Below are positions 12,383 through 24,580 of a DNA stretch of 64,000 nucleotides, piece after piece; position 1 is the stretch's first letter; every line of letters begins with the position of its first letter. The DNA lies in the NCBI GenBank assembly GCA_038501785.1, contig JBAMJR010000009.1, forward strand, positions 7,104,501 through 7,168,500. Reading direction: 5' to 3'. The notes beneath the pieces are model-generated. The model searched no databases. It had not been told where the DNA came from and was given only the letters and a program-made list of their open reading frames with translations. A program made the position numbers and the translations under genes. The DNA comes from Myoxocephalus aenaeus. Taxonomy: Eukaryota; Chordata; Actinopteri; Perciformes; Cottidae.

Positions 12383-12676
12383 GCAAAGCTACTTGGTTAT
12401 ATCCAGGCAACAAAGCTACGTGGTTAGGTTTAGGCAACAAAGCTGCGTGGTTAGGTTTAGGCAACAAAGCTACGTGGTTAGGTTTAGGCAACACAGCTAC
12501 GTGGTTAGGGTTAGGCAACACAGCTACGTGGTTAGGTTTAGGCAAAAATGCTACGTGGTTAGGGTTAGGCAACACAGCTACGTGGTTAGGTTTAGGCAAA
12601 AATGCTACGTGGTTAGGGTTAGGCAACAAAGCTACGTGGTTATGTTTAGGCAACAAAGCTACGTGGTTAGGTTTTG
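12383..12676. repeat. 27-bp minisatellite, about 11 units, with telomere-like variant units
   Basis: The core unit is GCTACGTGGTTAGGTTTAGG plus a variable GCAACAAA/GCAACACA/GCAAAAAT part. There are about 10.9 units in 294 bp. Units 5, 7 and 9 carry GGTTAGGGTTAGG instead of GGTTAGGTTTAGG, so they contain TTAGGG, the vertebrate telomere motif. Units 6+7 and 8+9 are identical 54-bp dimers, a small higher-order repeat. Because 27 is a multiple of 3, both strands stay open (about 95-101 codons). Those apparent proteins are repeat artefacts. Confidence 0.95.
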
Positions 12677-14062
12677 TAAAAAAATAAAACTAGTATGATT
12701 AAACTAGAAACCTAAATCAAAATAAGTGTGACTTAACGTTTGATTTCACAACAGTAAAGTGCTGCATTGCTTTTCAGCCTCCGATATTAAAAGCATTTAA
12801 TACCATTGCATGTATCACATTTAGAATGGACACATTCTATCACAATATCATCATTTGCAGAACTAATCGGGATATGGAGAGCGAGGATTTTGTTCTTATC
12901 GTGGAATAAAACATCACAAATGTTGTCATAGTTTCATACATAAGAAAAAGCTGTTTTCTGCATTTTTGAGGCAGTAATTCCCCCCCCAAAAAATTATGAT
13001 CAAATCAAGATGCCAAAAAAAGCCCACATGATCCAGTATTTAATGCCGAAGAGTTATTTCAACAAGATTTACGTGGTTGAGGTCTTAATCACATCAGATA
13101 CAGTTTTATGGGATAAAATGCTCTCTGGGAGTTGACTTAATTGTATCCATAAGTATAAGCAAAGCAGGGTTTGACGTTGTTTTATATGTAGTCACTATAA
13201 ACATGTGTGGTTACACCCACAAGAGAAAGCTCCAGAGGGGAGAATAAATCATCATGGGCCACAGATTTTCTCCCAGCCCTGAGATCCTCTCTCTATCCAC
13301 CTCAGCTTCCATCTCTCCAATAACCATTGTTCTCTCTCCCATTGTTTGACAGAAGTAAGCATTTGAATTATACTTTAGCCATACACTTTGAAAATGTATT
13401 ACATTGATATGAAATCATCCTGTATCAATAGATTGGCTGGTGGAGGCAGTGGGAATCATAAAATAGTTTTGATTGTACAAATATTGCAGTGTTGGTGAAT
13501 TGGAGAAAGATATCACATTGGCTGAATCGCACCATTCAACGTAATATAATCACCCTCTGCCGGAGCACAAGCTAGTCCGCAATGAAGACATTAGTCATGT
13601 TTTCATTAAACTGTCAAGCAAATTTTAAGTGAACTTTTGAAATGTGTGTTTTAGAAATGTGACTAACCCAGGCTAGAGTATTGTTTTTGTCCAAAGTTGG
13701 CAGTAAACAGGAGGCTATGCATGGCTCTAATCCGCCAGTAAACAGTAGTGTAGAAGAAGAACTTTAACTGTTCTTTCATGTCGGCTAGTATCGGACAAGT
13801 TTCTTGCTTAGACAGACTAATATATATCTGGGAATATGGAAAGAGCAAAAAGAGATGATCTGTCACATCTGGCAACGGCGTTTCCATATCCCATTTGGCG
13901 GAACAACTCTTTTTCGAAAAAGTTAAATTGTAATTTTTTTTCCCCCGTTTCCATACAGCCTTTGTAATGTGATATTTCAAAATGTGCATAAAAGTACATG
14001 AATGGAAACACGGCTGTTTGTTTGTACAGTGGTGAGACAGTAAGTGTTCATCATCCTCATCA
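12677..14062. other. Non-coding stretch
   Basis: AT-rich with no recognisable gene. Around 13880-14015 there are three GTTTCCAT/ATGGAAAC motifs in inverted arrangement (GCGTTTCCATATCCC, CCGTTTCCATACAG, GAATGGAAACACGG). This resembles fish MITE ends, but I could not fix element borders. Confidence 0.5.
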
Positions 14063-14128
14063 GCCCTAGCGCCTTGAGTGGTTGGAAGACTAGAAAGGCG
14101 CTATACAAGTACGGGTCCATTTACCATT
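14063..14128 (+). repeat. LINE/SINE-type 3' tail fragment
   Basis: Reads TAGCGCCTTGAGTGGTTGG, then AAAGGCGCTATACAAGTACG and GGTCCATTTACCATTACC. I recall the GCGCCTTGAG...AAAGGCGCTATA...CCATTTACCATT order as the conserved 3' end shared by L2-like LINEs and their SINE partners in fish. Only the tail is visible, and no body could be traced upstream. Confidence 0.5.
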
Positions 14129-15199
14129 ACCCTAGGGTCCCCCAATAGGGATACCCGAGGGCTTCTACAGGTGTTCTACAGCTCATATGACCTTGATATG
14201 AATACCAGCCCCTATTGTCCTTGATCTCTAAAGAATCAGCAACTCCTTGCCTTTCAAAATAAAACAAATAAAAATATTATTCATTTTCTGCATAAATTTG
14301 ATCAAAAGTCAAGAATTTGATCGAAAAATTAGTCCTCGGTCGCTCCCCAAGTTTTTTGAATTGTATTTTTGGTGACTTCCCATCATGTCCCAGAGTAATA
14401 CTGCACCTCTTTAGAAAGATTAAGACCTAAATCATCCATTATGCAATAATAATCGCAATGACATGTTTTCAAGCCTTTCCAGTCCAAAAATCATGTTTTT
14501 CGGTTCAGAAATAAAGAAATGAGCCATTTTTACCTAAATCTTCATCGCACCATGAACAAACACCCCGCAAAATGACCGTCTGCTTCCGCTTGTGTCATCT
14601 GACACGCTTTCAGATGCGTTTGAGGAACGATGAAACTGTAGTACCTCGAAACACCAAGGAAGAAATCGAAGAAAAATAGCCGTTGCTTTCTTGCTGATCG
14701 CGACGTCAATACTTTACACACAGTGATCCCACTACTACTGGAAGATGCGCACAGTCTCCAACGAAATCCGTCGTTGTTAGGGGTACTAAATTAGCTAAAT
14801 AGTGAAACGTTATAATCGCTCAGTCATGTTGAGCTTTACTTTATTATGTAATTATACAAATATAACAATCTTTTTTGTTAAATGTAGTGCATGGTTTCTC
14901 TTCTCACAAGGGTTTAGAGTACTTTAGCCGTTTAAATTTATTAAATCGGACCTGTGGTTGATGATTTAGAAGCGTTTCAGTATTTTAAAACCACTTCCTC
15001 ATTATTGAAAAATCGGGGCGGATGGGTACATCATTTAATTTGTTATTAATTTTCTTATTTTATTTGACGACGAAAATCCTTATTGATCAACAAAACAAAG
15101 ACCTGCAAAAAGAGCCAAGGTAAGCCAAGAAGGGAAATTGTAATTGGTTATCCATAACCAAATGTTAAAAAAGCGCTTTAAGAATAGAATCAAATGATG

Positions 15200-15530
15200 T
15201 CTCCTCAAAGGACTGGTCCGAGGCGAGGAGGTCTCATTTTGTTAAATGCCTGTTGTCTCGACTCCTCTCTCCTCGTGGAATCGAGGACACAAGTTAGCGT
15301 ATTGAAAAGCGCCAGCTCATTGAGCCATTGCGGCTGGCAAGTGCTAACGTGTCACCAGCTCTCCCATTAGCTGTACAAGTGGCCGTTATGTCACCGAGCT
15401 TTCACCATCACCTACCTCAGGAGGACACACACAGCTGAATGTAGCTGTGGACCTGATCTGGTACCTCATAGAGCATGTGCTGCACCATTTGCTGCAGTTG
15501 TGGTCAGCAGTGCATTAAATTAAAGCCAGC
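15200..15530. promoter_or_regulatory. Candidate conserved non-coding element
   Basis: A moderately GC-rich, non-repetitive block contains AGCTCATTGAGCCATTGCGGC, CCCATTAGCTGTACAAGTGG and several CAGCTG-like E-boxes. No coding frame is convincing. The call rests only on composition and motif density. Confidence 0.2.
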
Positions 15531-18323
15531 AGGTGTTGGTGAGATACAGAAAGCACGAACAAAAGAAAGAACGACAAAGTTGCGTGATGGATGGGACCAT
15601 TTCAAAAGCACAAATGACATACGCAAGAGTTAAATGTGTAGCTTTAGTGTCCTTCTGTAAACCCTGCGAGGTGACAGCTCGTCAACAGGAATTACATGTT
15701 GGGGTGGAAACGTCAGGGGAGGGAGAGAACAGCTCCCAACACTTCCTGCCCGCAGGTAAAAAGTTGCGTAAGTCACTGTAACTCTAAATACATGTCTTCT
15801 CAGTGGCAGCTTGGAAGGGCTCCAAAAGACTAGACTTATGAATGTTGCAGGACAAAGTAGCAAGAATGTATATCTGATCACATGGTTCTCAGATGTTAAA
15901 GTCGAACAGTTACATGAAGTCAGCATCAAAACCACAAAGCGTCCCTGTCAATTTTTTCATAAATAAGCATAGGTCTTCCATTCAGTAGACTTGTTTTCCC
16001 TTTATTCTCACTTTCCCAGTCTTGGCAATGTCTGGAGAGAAGATGTGCTCCCTTTTGACGAGGACCTGAGGCTGACAAAAAGCTCCAGTGCCATTTCGAA
16101 CTTTGCAATGGAAACTTTGTAAACGGATCATGAAGTTTCCTTGGCTCACCGCAGCTCTCATCTTTTCTTTTTCTCCCCAGCTTGTGTCTTTCCTGTGCTC
16201 CAAATGCTTTGGAAAAAGTAGAATCATTCTCCTGAACATAAATCCCTCAAGTGCAAGTCAGAAAAATACCCTTGACTTTAACTTCGCATCCCTAGAACTT
16301 GTTTTTGCAGCCAGGGTTCAGAATTCAAAGGCCTGGTCCATTTACCTAGTGCCTGATTGGCAGAACACCCGCGGCGAGTCCACACAATGGAGGTTTAGTG
16401 TTGCTTCTTAGGGATGAGGCTGACTGGAGCCCATGGATTTAGGCCTGGCTACCACAAAGCTTGTAGTACAACCACTGCTCTTTCATGCCAAAAAGTGGTT
16501 TGAGCATTTCATGAAAAAAAAGCTAAGGCACCGGGGTGCTTTAACTGAAGTGCTTGTGTCTCGCTGACCCTCCGAATCAAAATCAATACAGTGGAGCCAG
16601 AGATATCGTCTTTGTTATTCCATGCATTCTTCTACCTTGACCAAACCTGACACCTGCATTACCCACAAAGCAACTCGACCGGTTTAGTCAGAGTTGCGTT
16701 GGGGCCGGGACACATGCCGTGTATTTTGTTTCTGAAGTCCATTGTTGTCTACGTAGAGGAGAGGAGGGAGCGGTCGGCAGCGCATTCCCCTTTTGAGGCG
16801 TCACAATATAATTAACGGTCAAGCAGTAACTTAACTGTGAGGGACGTGCTGAAATGCCATTCTTCTTTATTTTTTACTTTAAGTTAAGTCATTGAGTCTT
16901 ACTGCCAAATAAGCGCAACTTCATCATCATCGTGCAGGTTTGCCCGGTGCTTTTCGCACGATTTTTAGACGCAACGTGTGAAGGACCCCATATGCTAGTG
17001 GCCTGCAGCAGAGATGAGCAGTGGGCCACATATGTATTTCTAACGCAACACCTCCAGATGTTTTTACATTGTCAAACTTGTAGTTTTTAGCCCCGACTGA
17101 CTTAAACTCAAGTGGCATCATATGAGGACTCGTCAGATTTCTCACAACTCCCTCTGGAGACGCTATGGCTTTATGTTCTATTTTACTAATCAAAGTGCGT
17201 TTCCAGGTTCTGGGAAGATCTACTGCATGTGTTGAAAAAGCAAGTTGCCCCTTTCAGGGTACCTCTTGGACATCTCGCTGAAGAGGTTGTTCAAAGGCAA
17301 GTCCCACTGGGAGGACCCAGAAGACACAGGGAGGGATCACATATCCAGAGGACTTGGCTGCCAAACGGGATGTCTGGGCTAACTAGGGTAGCCGGCTGCC
17401 ACTGCTACTCTGGCCCATATAACTTTCAGAAAATGAATTCTCATGATTTATAATTCCTTTCGCTTGCAATGAATGAACAATCGCATTCTTGTCATTTTTA
17501 AAAACCATGAAAGGAAATGCCTGGAGTAGCAGTGCATGTCATCATACGCGGCGCGGCGAGGATTCTAAGAAGAGGCCTCTCCACAGTTCCTCCCTTATCA
17601 GTTCTGAGCCTTTTGTTCTTTGTGTGTACACGCTTGCCTCTGGGTCGGGCATATCGTGACAGAGCTATTTGTAATAAAAAAATTGGGGGTGCACAGTTAA
17701 TGAAGCGCCCTTTTTAACAGCCAGTGTCCCTCTGTAGCCACAGAGGACAATGACAACACTGTCACGTCCTCCGGTTGTAAGACGGGACACAGGCAGTGGT
17801 GTGGGGGGAGCTTTTTTTTTTTTGCACCCAGTGAATGTACTTTTGTGACGGCTCCTCACAAAAGAGCCACACATCATGTCAGACAAGGTCGTGTACAACG
17901 AAAGAGCATTATGTTGTGATGTATAGACTGGTGCCATCTGGATTCCTGGCAAGTGACAGAAAGATGGTTTGGAGTGCAGAGACTCTGGGCTTTGTTTAAG
18001 CTCCGTGACTTTCACTGGGGATAAGACTAGATTTATGTGGTCCTTACCCATCGGGGACGATGGGGAGGGCACGCGTGAAAAATGCGTCTGCTAACACAGA
18101 CATCCAGCCAGTGCCGGATATAGACATGAATCACCTTCGTCTCAGTCTGCAGGTGTTGTGTTGTGCAGCCCAAAATAAAATCAGGTCAGCTTTGAACTCC
18201 CCCCAAGAAAGCAGAAGCAACATTCAAGGGAAGCTGAGCCACAGGAGGCTGGAAGTAAACAGCTGGAATGTTTGTGACTCAAGACAAGCACGCGACGATT
18301 TAGCAATAGTGCCTCCAAACCCT

Positions 18324-18341
18324 CCCCCCCCCCCCCCCCCC
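18324..18341. repeat. Poly(C) tract, 18 bp
   Basis: A homopolymer C run, possibly longer or shorter in reality because such runs are prone to sequencing error. It makes a poly-Pro/Gly artefact in overlapping frames. Confidence 0.9.
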
Positions 18342-18994
18342 TCGACGACAGCTGATATTTAAGTGTCGCTCCGCCACAGTGACACATGACAGGAAGGCAT
18401 CAGGTCTTAATAGACTTCCCTATACAGTGGATCCAGGCTGAGCTGCTGTATTGTTGTGGCTGTTATCAGGCCCAGATGCGACAGCGCAGCCGGCAGGTAT
18501 TCGCAGCTCTCTCTCTCTCGGAGCTGTGCCAAACAGGAAGCTGGAATAATAACAGCCCCCTTGGCTATATGCCACTGCCCCGGGACGTCAAATTCAACCT
18601 GTGGCGTACAGGCCAACACCCCCCGTCCCCCCCTCCCACAGGCCTACGTGTGCGTCACACCGCTTCAGTTCTTACCTGCTTAACTGGCCAACAAAAACAC
18701 AGCAATGGGAAGTTTTACATGTGAAAGTGTTGCCACGGGATGGATCGTCAAACTCCCTTCACTTGTCATAGGGGCAGTTAAAGTGTGTTGACGTTGAAGG
18801 AAGCTTGTGCTCTAATCATTTAGGATTTCAGCGCTGCGTGGTTTGGAAGGCATTTTAGGTGTCTCCTGGGAAGGGTGTGGTAAGTTGTTGCAGATGAGTG
18901 CAAATTACAGAATGTCAGTCAAAAAAAAATACATTACATATTTGTAGTGCTTTAGTCAATGCATATCATTTACACATATAGTTTACACTATGAA

Positions 18995-19740
18995 AAACAC
19001 ACCTCGTCAGCTCAATCACTCTCACCTGCACACCCCACTGCACTCACTCCTTCTGTATTACCTCATCAGCTTATTCTGTGCACCTGTTAGTCACACCCAT
19101 CTCGTCAACTCTATCATTCTCACCTCCCCACTCTGCTGCACCTACTCCATTCAGTATTTACTACTGCCAGATCGTTCTCCGTGTTATAACAGACCCTCCT
19201 GCACTTTTTCCCATCGGACTGTTCTCCACCTTGTTCCAGCCCCGGTACGACCCTGCCTGTTTAGACTTCACCACCCTGTCCCCGAGATTCCTGCCGTCTA
19301 CCCTGTCTTTTTCCTGTGGTGTGTTCTGCCCAAATAAAGCCTTGCTCTCCACTCACTATACTGTCTCTGTCGTATTGCATTACAGTACGACACCTCATCA
19401 CAGGCACAACTTCTGACCATCCTGGGAGACCATATACAGCGCCTCACGGACTATACCAATTTCCGGACCAAGGCACTATTGGGTTCGCAGAAAATGGCCG
19501 CCCTGTATGATGCAGATTGGCCATGGCAGTTATAGCCCAGATCATCGCGCTGCCACCTGCTCCGGTCCACCCCGGGATCGAACCAGCACGTCCAACACCA
19601 GTTGCAGAGTCGGTGGGCCGACCCGACACTCTGTTCCAGCTACCGCCTCCAAGCTGCGGAGAGACCCCGTTTCCAGCTGCCGAAAATATGGACTTGGTTT
19701 TATGTACATATTACAGTTTGGGCACCATTAAAACCTGTAA
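18995..19740 (+). mobile_element. LTR-retrotransposon debris (Ty3-like LTR end plus start of gag-like region)
   Basis: Positions 18995-19384 have the character of a fish Ty3-type LTR. There are pyrimidine-rich CTCACCTGCAC-type repeats (two partially similar blocks near 19005 and 19100), a CCAGATCGTT phrase, an AATAAA signal at about 19333, and a TGCATTACA end near 19377. Immediately after, a plus-strand frame reads QAQLLTILGDHIQRL and later PGIEPARPTPVAES, resembling the low-complexity N-terminal part of gag in fish Ty3 elements. Stops interrupt it, and no protease, RT or second LTR is visible. It is a decayed fragment, probably truncated by a later event. The family cannot be assigned. Confidence 0.45.
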
Positions 19741-21065
19741 AGTGTTGAAGATAACGTCTCCTCCTTGATACACCGGTGTTGTGGACATGATGTGGGCCTG
19801 CAGCAGAGCTCTAAACACAGCTCCGTGCTCACAGAGGCTCCTATCTGCTCGGAACATATGTACAGCATCTGTTCACAAATGCAGCAGAACCATATGTTGG
19901 CTGTCACATATATTAATTACCTGGGGCAGGTGTCAGGAACCAGTGAAAGAGTGCAGGCCAAAGAGCACGCTGAAGTGGGTAGGGTTCAAATAGAATGGAT
20001 CGCGCTAAAGGTAAAGAAAAGTTTTATTTCTCCGTGGGGTCCGTTCCATAATGTTGCCAGACACCTCGAATGACAGTCTGAGTCTGCCGGTGGCTAAAAG
20101 GAGCAATTTTAAGAGTTTCCCCGAGCAGTTGCATTGCAGCCTGTTGTGCGGCGCTCTCATTCAATGCCGGACCAATTTCCCTCCAAAAGAAATCTCAGCA
20201 CTTGCTAGCGTTGCCATCATTTATTGTGGTTTTGTTTCACAGTGAAGGCCGAAGCATTGCTTTCACATTAAGGTGCATTCGTGCTTAAGACGCAATCCCC
20301 AAACCGATTTGCGTAATACGACAGAGAATCATCTTGGTAGCACGCAAGAATGAGTGCAAACTTATACAGACAAAGGTTTTGTGTATTATCAAGTGTAAAT
20401 CTGCTGTCACTTTATTGACTAATCTTCAAGGTGAGATGTTTACTTTACATTTGAACTAATAGAACTATAGATATCTATAATAGTCAAAGTTTTTTACAGG
20501 GATCATTTTGGATATCTATCACTCCAGAAAGCAGAAACCATTGTCAACAGCCACTAAAAAGAATGATTTTATGAATTAAATGTTTTAAATCAGTTTATGA
20601 ATCATATCTGTACAAAAACCTTCAATATATAGATTGGATTGAGTATGATTGTATGTAAGGGCAACTGAAGTGGAGAGTTTGAAAATTACACCCATTTGGA
20701 AGACACTACAGGTAACATAGGGAAAATAACTAATAGATGTCCCCATTAAATATATCCAGTTAATCACTTTCTTTCAGGCAAATATGATTTGTATTTATGT
20801 GAATGAGGCATCGAATGCTAGAAACATACCAATGCAAAGAGACAAATTCATAAAGCTTCTAAATGTGTATTTGGGATGTTTTCTTTCCACTAGTCTAAAA
20901 AGGAAGAAATGGCATGGAATAGCAAAATAAAAAATTAAAAAAAGACCAGTGTATGAAAAAGCAATGCGTTTGCCAGAAGTGTGTCTCCTTAGTCAGGCTG
21001 TTATACTGACAACGTGTCCTTTCACTCCTTTGCTTCATCAAGCAGATCTTACACTCAGTCATCGT

Positions 21066-21067
<2 letters not shown>

Positions 21068-21106
<39 letters not shown>

Positions 21107-21125
21107 CGTGTGTGTGTGTGTGTGT
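21068..21125. repeat. (GT)n microsatellite, interrupted once
   Basis: GT repeats with one TTC interruption near 21105. The poly(Cys-Val) and poly(Thr-His) frames over it are artefacts. Confidence 0.97.
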
Positions 21126-22606
21126 TTGTCCTTTTAAACCCACTTAGCCCGTCTCTTCACGACCGCGTCGTTGTGGCACGTCTCATCAAACAGCGTGAGG
21201 CCCGGACTCATGGGGGGCAAATCACTTCTGGGCCTTCATCGTCGCCGTGACAACCTGATGGATTGCAGCTCTCCATGATCGGAGGCTCTCACGATCTCAC
21301 GTCTCTTCTCCACTCACAGAGGAACTGAGATACCCTCGGTCTGCACACAGCGGCGACGGTATACGCTTCACTTAAACGGCAGTCGCTGGCCACCCACAAG
21401 GTTCTCATTTTGAATCTGGCAACATAGTCAAGCATCATTGCTTTGGCCTTTTTGTTATTCTGTATGAAGTGTTCAAGGCCGCAGTGCTTCCTAGACATCA
21501 CATTTCGGTTTATAATTAAATAATATAATTATTATAAGAGTCTTTCGAGGATTTTAGCATGCAAGTGTTTTCATGATTATTCAATGTGAAAGTTTTGTAT
21601 CTGCAACTCTATTCATGTAAATGTGTGTCTCATCCTCATTGGATAACTGGTAGCCTCAGCCATGTTTTTGTGTACATATAGGCTGTGCTTTGTCATTCTC
21701 TCAAACACCCTGAAGACGGATCATCTCTGTTACAAGTGGATTGGTTGAATAAACTGTAGACCCTACCAGTAAGTCAGTTCTGCCATATGTCCATTGCTTG
21801 GCTCGACGCAACTCTCTTTTGGTTCCAGGTCCTTTTCTCTATTTCGGTTTTGGCTGCTGATAGTACATACAATAAAATCTGGGTTGAATAAATAAAAACT
21901 ATGAATCCAAATAAAATTCAGGCTCTTATGAATGGGAATGGCTTGTTGGTGCTCAATGCCATTAATTGATAAGCCGTGCCACTGAAATACTGCATTCTGT
22001 TTGTAATGTCATCTTTTATATTTACGACCAGCAGCAAAATGTACGACATATAATCAATACTTTTTTTTTTTGACCTTGGACTTTCGGCTGATGAAGCAGA
22101 GAGTTTTAATTTGAATTAAGCCATGCTTAACAATGCTCAGATCTCATTCCATACCAAACAAACCTCTGTCTCTGCTGTCATGAACCTAAAATACAGTGTT
22201 CCTGTTTGCCTGTTAATGTTTTTCTAGAAAGAGCTCCTGAGTATCTTAGCTATCCAAGTAATTAGATATTTTGTTAGAGATCTTAAATGCATGTCGGATT
22301 GAATTGGGATGAATTATTATGTAATGACATACATTCAGAAAATATAACCAAAGCAATAACTCTTCTTCTGTAAATAACCATGTGCTGGACTCAGGAGGTC
22401 CCTAAATGAATTGATTATTCACCTCTATTAGCTTTATTTTCTGCACTACTGCGGGCCGGCTACTACCCTCAGGCCTACTGGACGGATTTAAAAAGCCTCT
22501 GTCTCCTCTCAGTCTGACAATGTTTCAAGTGAGGAGGAGATGATGCGTTCCTGTCCACATTCCATTGCCATGCCCCGCTTATCTTCGCTCACGTTCCCTC
22601 CCACAG

Positions 22607-22900
22607 ATGTCACGTAAAGACGAAGCCGGTCGGCGGGGTCACGTCTCGTGGCTGGTCCGGGTCAGAAACGCCGTTCTTCCTGTTCTCAGATGTGACCCCC
22701 CGGAGCTCAGGAAGCTCTTTGCACCGGTACCACCTTCTCAAAACTGGGACTGCAGCTCTGAATCGCAGGATGTCCTGCTCTGGGTTCCCCTGAGAGGCCC
22801 CATCAGAGGCCAGGCTCCTGGGGCAAGGTTCGCTGGCCACCGGAAGGATCCACGAAACAAGGTGGCGACACTCGCATACGCACCAGCAGTACAGTCTTAG
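22607..22900 (+). other. Possible coding exon (unidentified)
   Basis: A pyrimidine-rich tract ending CTCCCACAG (22598-22606) looks like a splice acceptor. It is followed by 97 open codons starting MSRKDEAGRRGHVSWLV and ending in TAG. The sequence is GC-rich and CpG-containing relative to its surroundings, which favours selection or an exon/CpG island. I recognise no domain. The predicted protein is rich in Arg and Pro, as chance GC-rich frames also are. An alternative is a regulatory CpG-containing island. Confidence 0.18.
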
Positions 22901-23081
22901 AGCAGCTTGGCTTGAGTTGGAGTCCTTTCTGTAGAATGAACTGCTTGTGTTATTTGACCATTAGATGTATGTTTTTACAATCCTTGTTCCTGTGTCCCTC
23001 AATGTGACAAAGGCAATGTCACATGCATTTACATCCATCTGCAAACTGTGGTCTATGGTATGACATTTGGATGTACTAGAT

Positions 23082-24572
23082 CAGCGGTTCCCAAACTTTT
23101 TAGGCCATGCACCCCCTTCTACATCCCGACCGGGTTCACGCACTCCCAATCCCCCACACCTTAAAAAAAAAAAAACGCAACAGAGCCTATTTATAGCCGC
23201 ATAAAATCTGACCAATGCGAGAACTGTTTGCTCGCGCGTGGCGTTTGTTACAAGATTTAGTCCGCTGTATAAATTTCAGTTACACGAGGCGTCACTTTTA
23301 AAGAGCAATAAGGATGGCGAGGACACACGCACAGGCTCAGAGGCAGATTGCATTTCACATTTATTTACTTAAACACAGTAAGCCACGTAAAGAACAAAGA
23401 GTGGCACATGCATAGGCTCAGAAACAGATATAAATAACGGACGTACACCAGAAGATTGGCCAGATTGGCCACATCGGTAGACTCGTCTACTTGCAGAGAG
23501 TAAAACTCACTCTTCTTCACGCGACCGACTAACGTTGCCAGGATGTCTTCGGACAAAGCATCGATGCGGCGCGAGACAGTGTTGTTGGACACCGGGATCA
23601 TGTCCAACTTTTTAGCTGCTTTCTCTCCAATCATACATTCCACCATCTCTTTAGCAGCTGGCAAGCACACGTCTTCGCCGATTGTGTGAGGTAGACCCTG
23701 CCTTGCTATTCGGTAACTGAGCAGATATGAAGCCCGTAGTGCGTTTTGTGTAGACCCAACACATGAATGAGACTGCAATTGTTTTGGGCTGTTTTGTAAC
23801 TCTTCCAATTTTGATCTAAAAAATGTAAGGGGCTTCTGACTTGCACTGGCATGCTTGGTGTTCAGGTGGCGGTGCAAATAAGAGGGCTTCAGACAGCTGT
23901 TAGCCAGAACCTCACTGCACAACACGCACTGTGGCTTCGGGCAATCTGCATTGCCAATCCAACTGAAGCCCAGACCCAGATAATTGTCATCATATTTCCT
24001 CTTTTTTTTTCCCCAGTCTGATGCTCACTCTTGTTTCCTCTTTTTTCACCTTGACTCCGCGATGGGCCTCTGTGATATCCCTTCCTCCTTCTCGGTCTCC
24101 TCCGTCTCCTCTTTCTCCGACTCCCGGTCAACTTTTTCTCCCGGTCTCTCCCCAACGCACCTCTCCGTTTCTCTCGCCTCCGGTTCCTCACTCTCTCTCT
24201 CTGTCCCTCTCCTCTTTTATTACTGATAGCTTCAGATGTCCCACCTGACAGCTTCCCCGATTTCAGCCAGTTTAACATTTTCATGGATGTTGCTGAATGA
24301 ATGAAATGACTTTAGGTGCACAAGCTAGGCTAGCTAGTGTGTACGTAAAAGACAGTCTGGCGGCCAGACCGGAAGTGCATCTATTTATTAAATTGTACGT
24401 TTTTAATTTTAAATTTAAATCTTACAAAGGGAATTTTTATAATTAAAAAATCCTACTTAATTTTTTTAAATTATGTTTAATATTAATTATTACACCATTA
24501 GACCACCATTACATTTTTCCTCTCGCGCACCCTCTAGAGGCAGCTCGCACCACCACACTTTGGGAATCCCTG
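23082..24572 (-). mobile_element. hAT DNA transposon, internally deleted, with 8-bp target duplication
   Basis: The left end is CAGCGGTTCCCAAACTTT. The right end, read inward on the minus strand, is CAGGGATTCCCAAAGTGT. Both are flanked by an identical TACTAGAT (23074-23081 and 24573-24580). CAG(N)GGTTCCCAAA ends with an 8-bp duplication identify hAT. The transposase runs on the minus strand from near 24284 and breaks off around 23425, well before the catalytic core is complete. The element at 1491 bp is therefore a deletion derivative. A CT-rich low-complexity insertion occupies 24050-24215. Confidence 0.9.
23425..24284 (-). pseudogene. Truncated BED-finger hAT transposase (SCAND3/ZBED5-like group)
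   Basis: On the minus strand an ATG at 24284 begins MKMLNWLKSGKLSGG, a typical start for this transposase group. An Arg-rich low-complexity stretch follows (24050-24215). After a frame switch at a poly-A run near 24000 comes a BED-type zinc finger: the CVLC pair, then H.RHLNTKH (about 23850-23910). Next is PLTFFRSKLEEL, and then the N-terminal part of the catalytic region: AYLLSYRIARQGLPHTIGE-like, then DESTDVANLANLLVYVRY. The Asp of DESTD is the first expected catalytic acidic residue. Similarity ends at about 23425. The second and third catalytic residues and the C-terminal dimerisation region are absent. It cannot be active. Confidence 0.75.
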
Positions 24573-24580
24573 TACTAGAT

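Larger units (their letters stand above)
14129..18994. other. Non-coding stretch
   Basis: No recognisable gene in about 4.9 kb. It contains a candidate regulatory block (15200-15530), an 18-base C run (18324-18341) and scattered short frames. A pyrimidine-rich acceptor-like TTTTTCTCCCCAG near 16181 precedes an open frame to 16411, but that protein has no recognisable feature. Confidence 0.5.
19741..23073. other. Non-coding stretch with a microsatellite and one possible exon
   Basis: No established gene. It contains the GT tract at 21068-21125 and a GC-rich possible exon at 22607-22900, both listed separately. A phrase near 21710 (CCTGAAGACGGATCATC) resembles tails of some fish retroelements but is too short to call. 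Confidence 0.5.

Noticed and set aside
12369..12698. Open frames of 95-101 codons on both strands encoding repetitive proteins (NPNHVA..., RQHSYVV...)
   Set aside because: They are translations of a 27-bp tandem repeat whose length is a multiple of three. Openness on both strands is automatic.
18990..19416. Two plus-strand frames of over 110 codons rich in His, Leu and Ser
   Set aside because: They lie in the pyrimidine-rich LTR-like region; the openness reflects base composition.
23984..24284. Ser-rich and Arg-rich frames that resemble SR-type or nucleolar proteins
   Set aside because: They arise from a CT-rich low-complexity insertion inside the hAT transposase gene.
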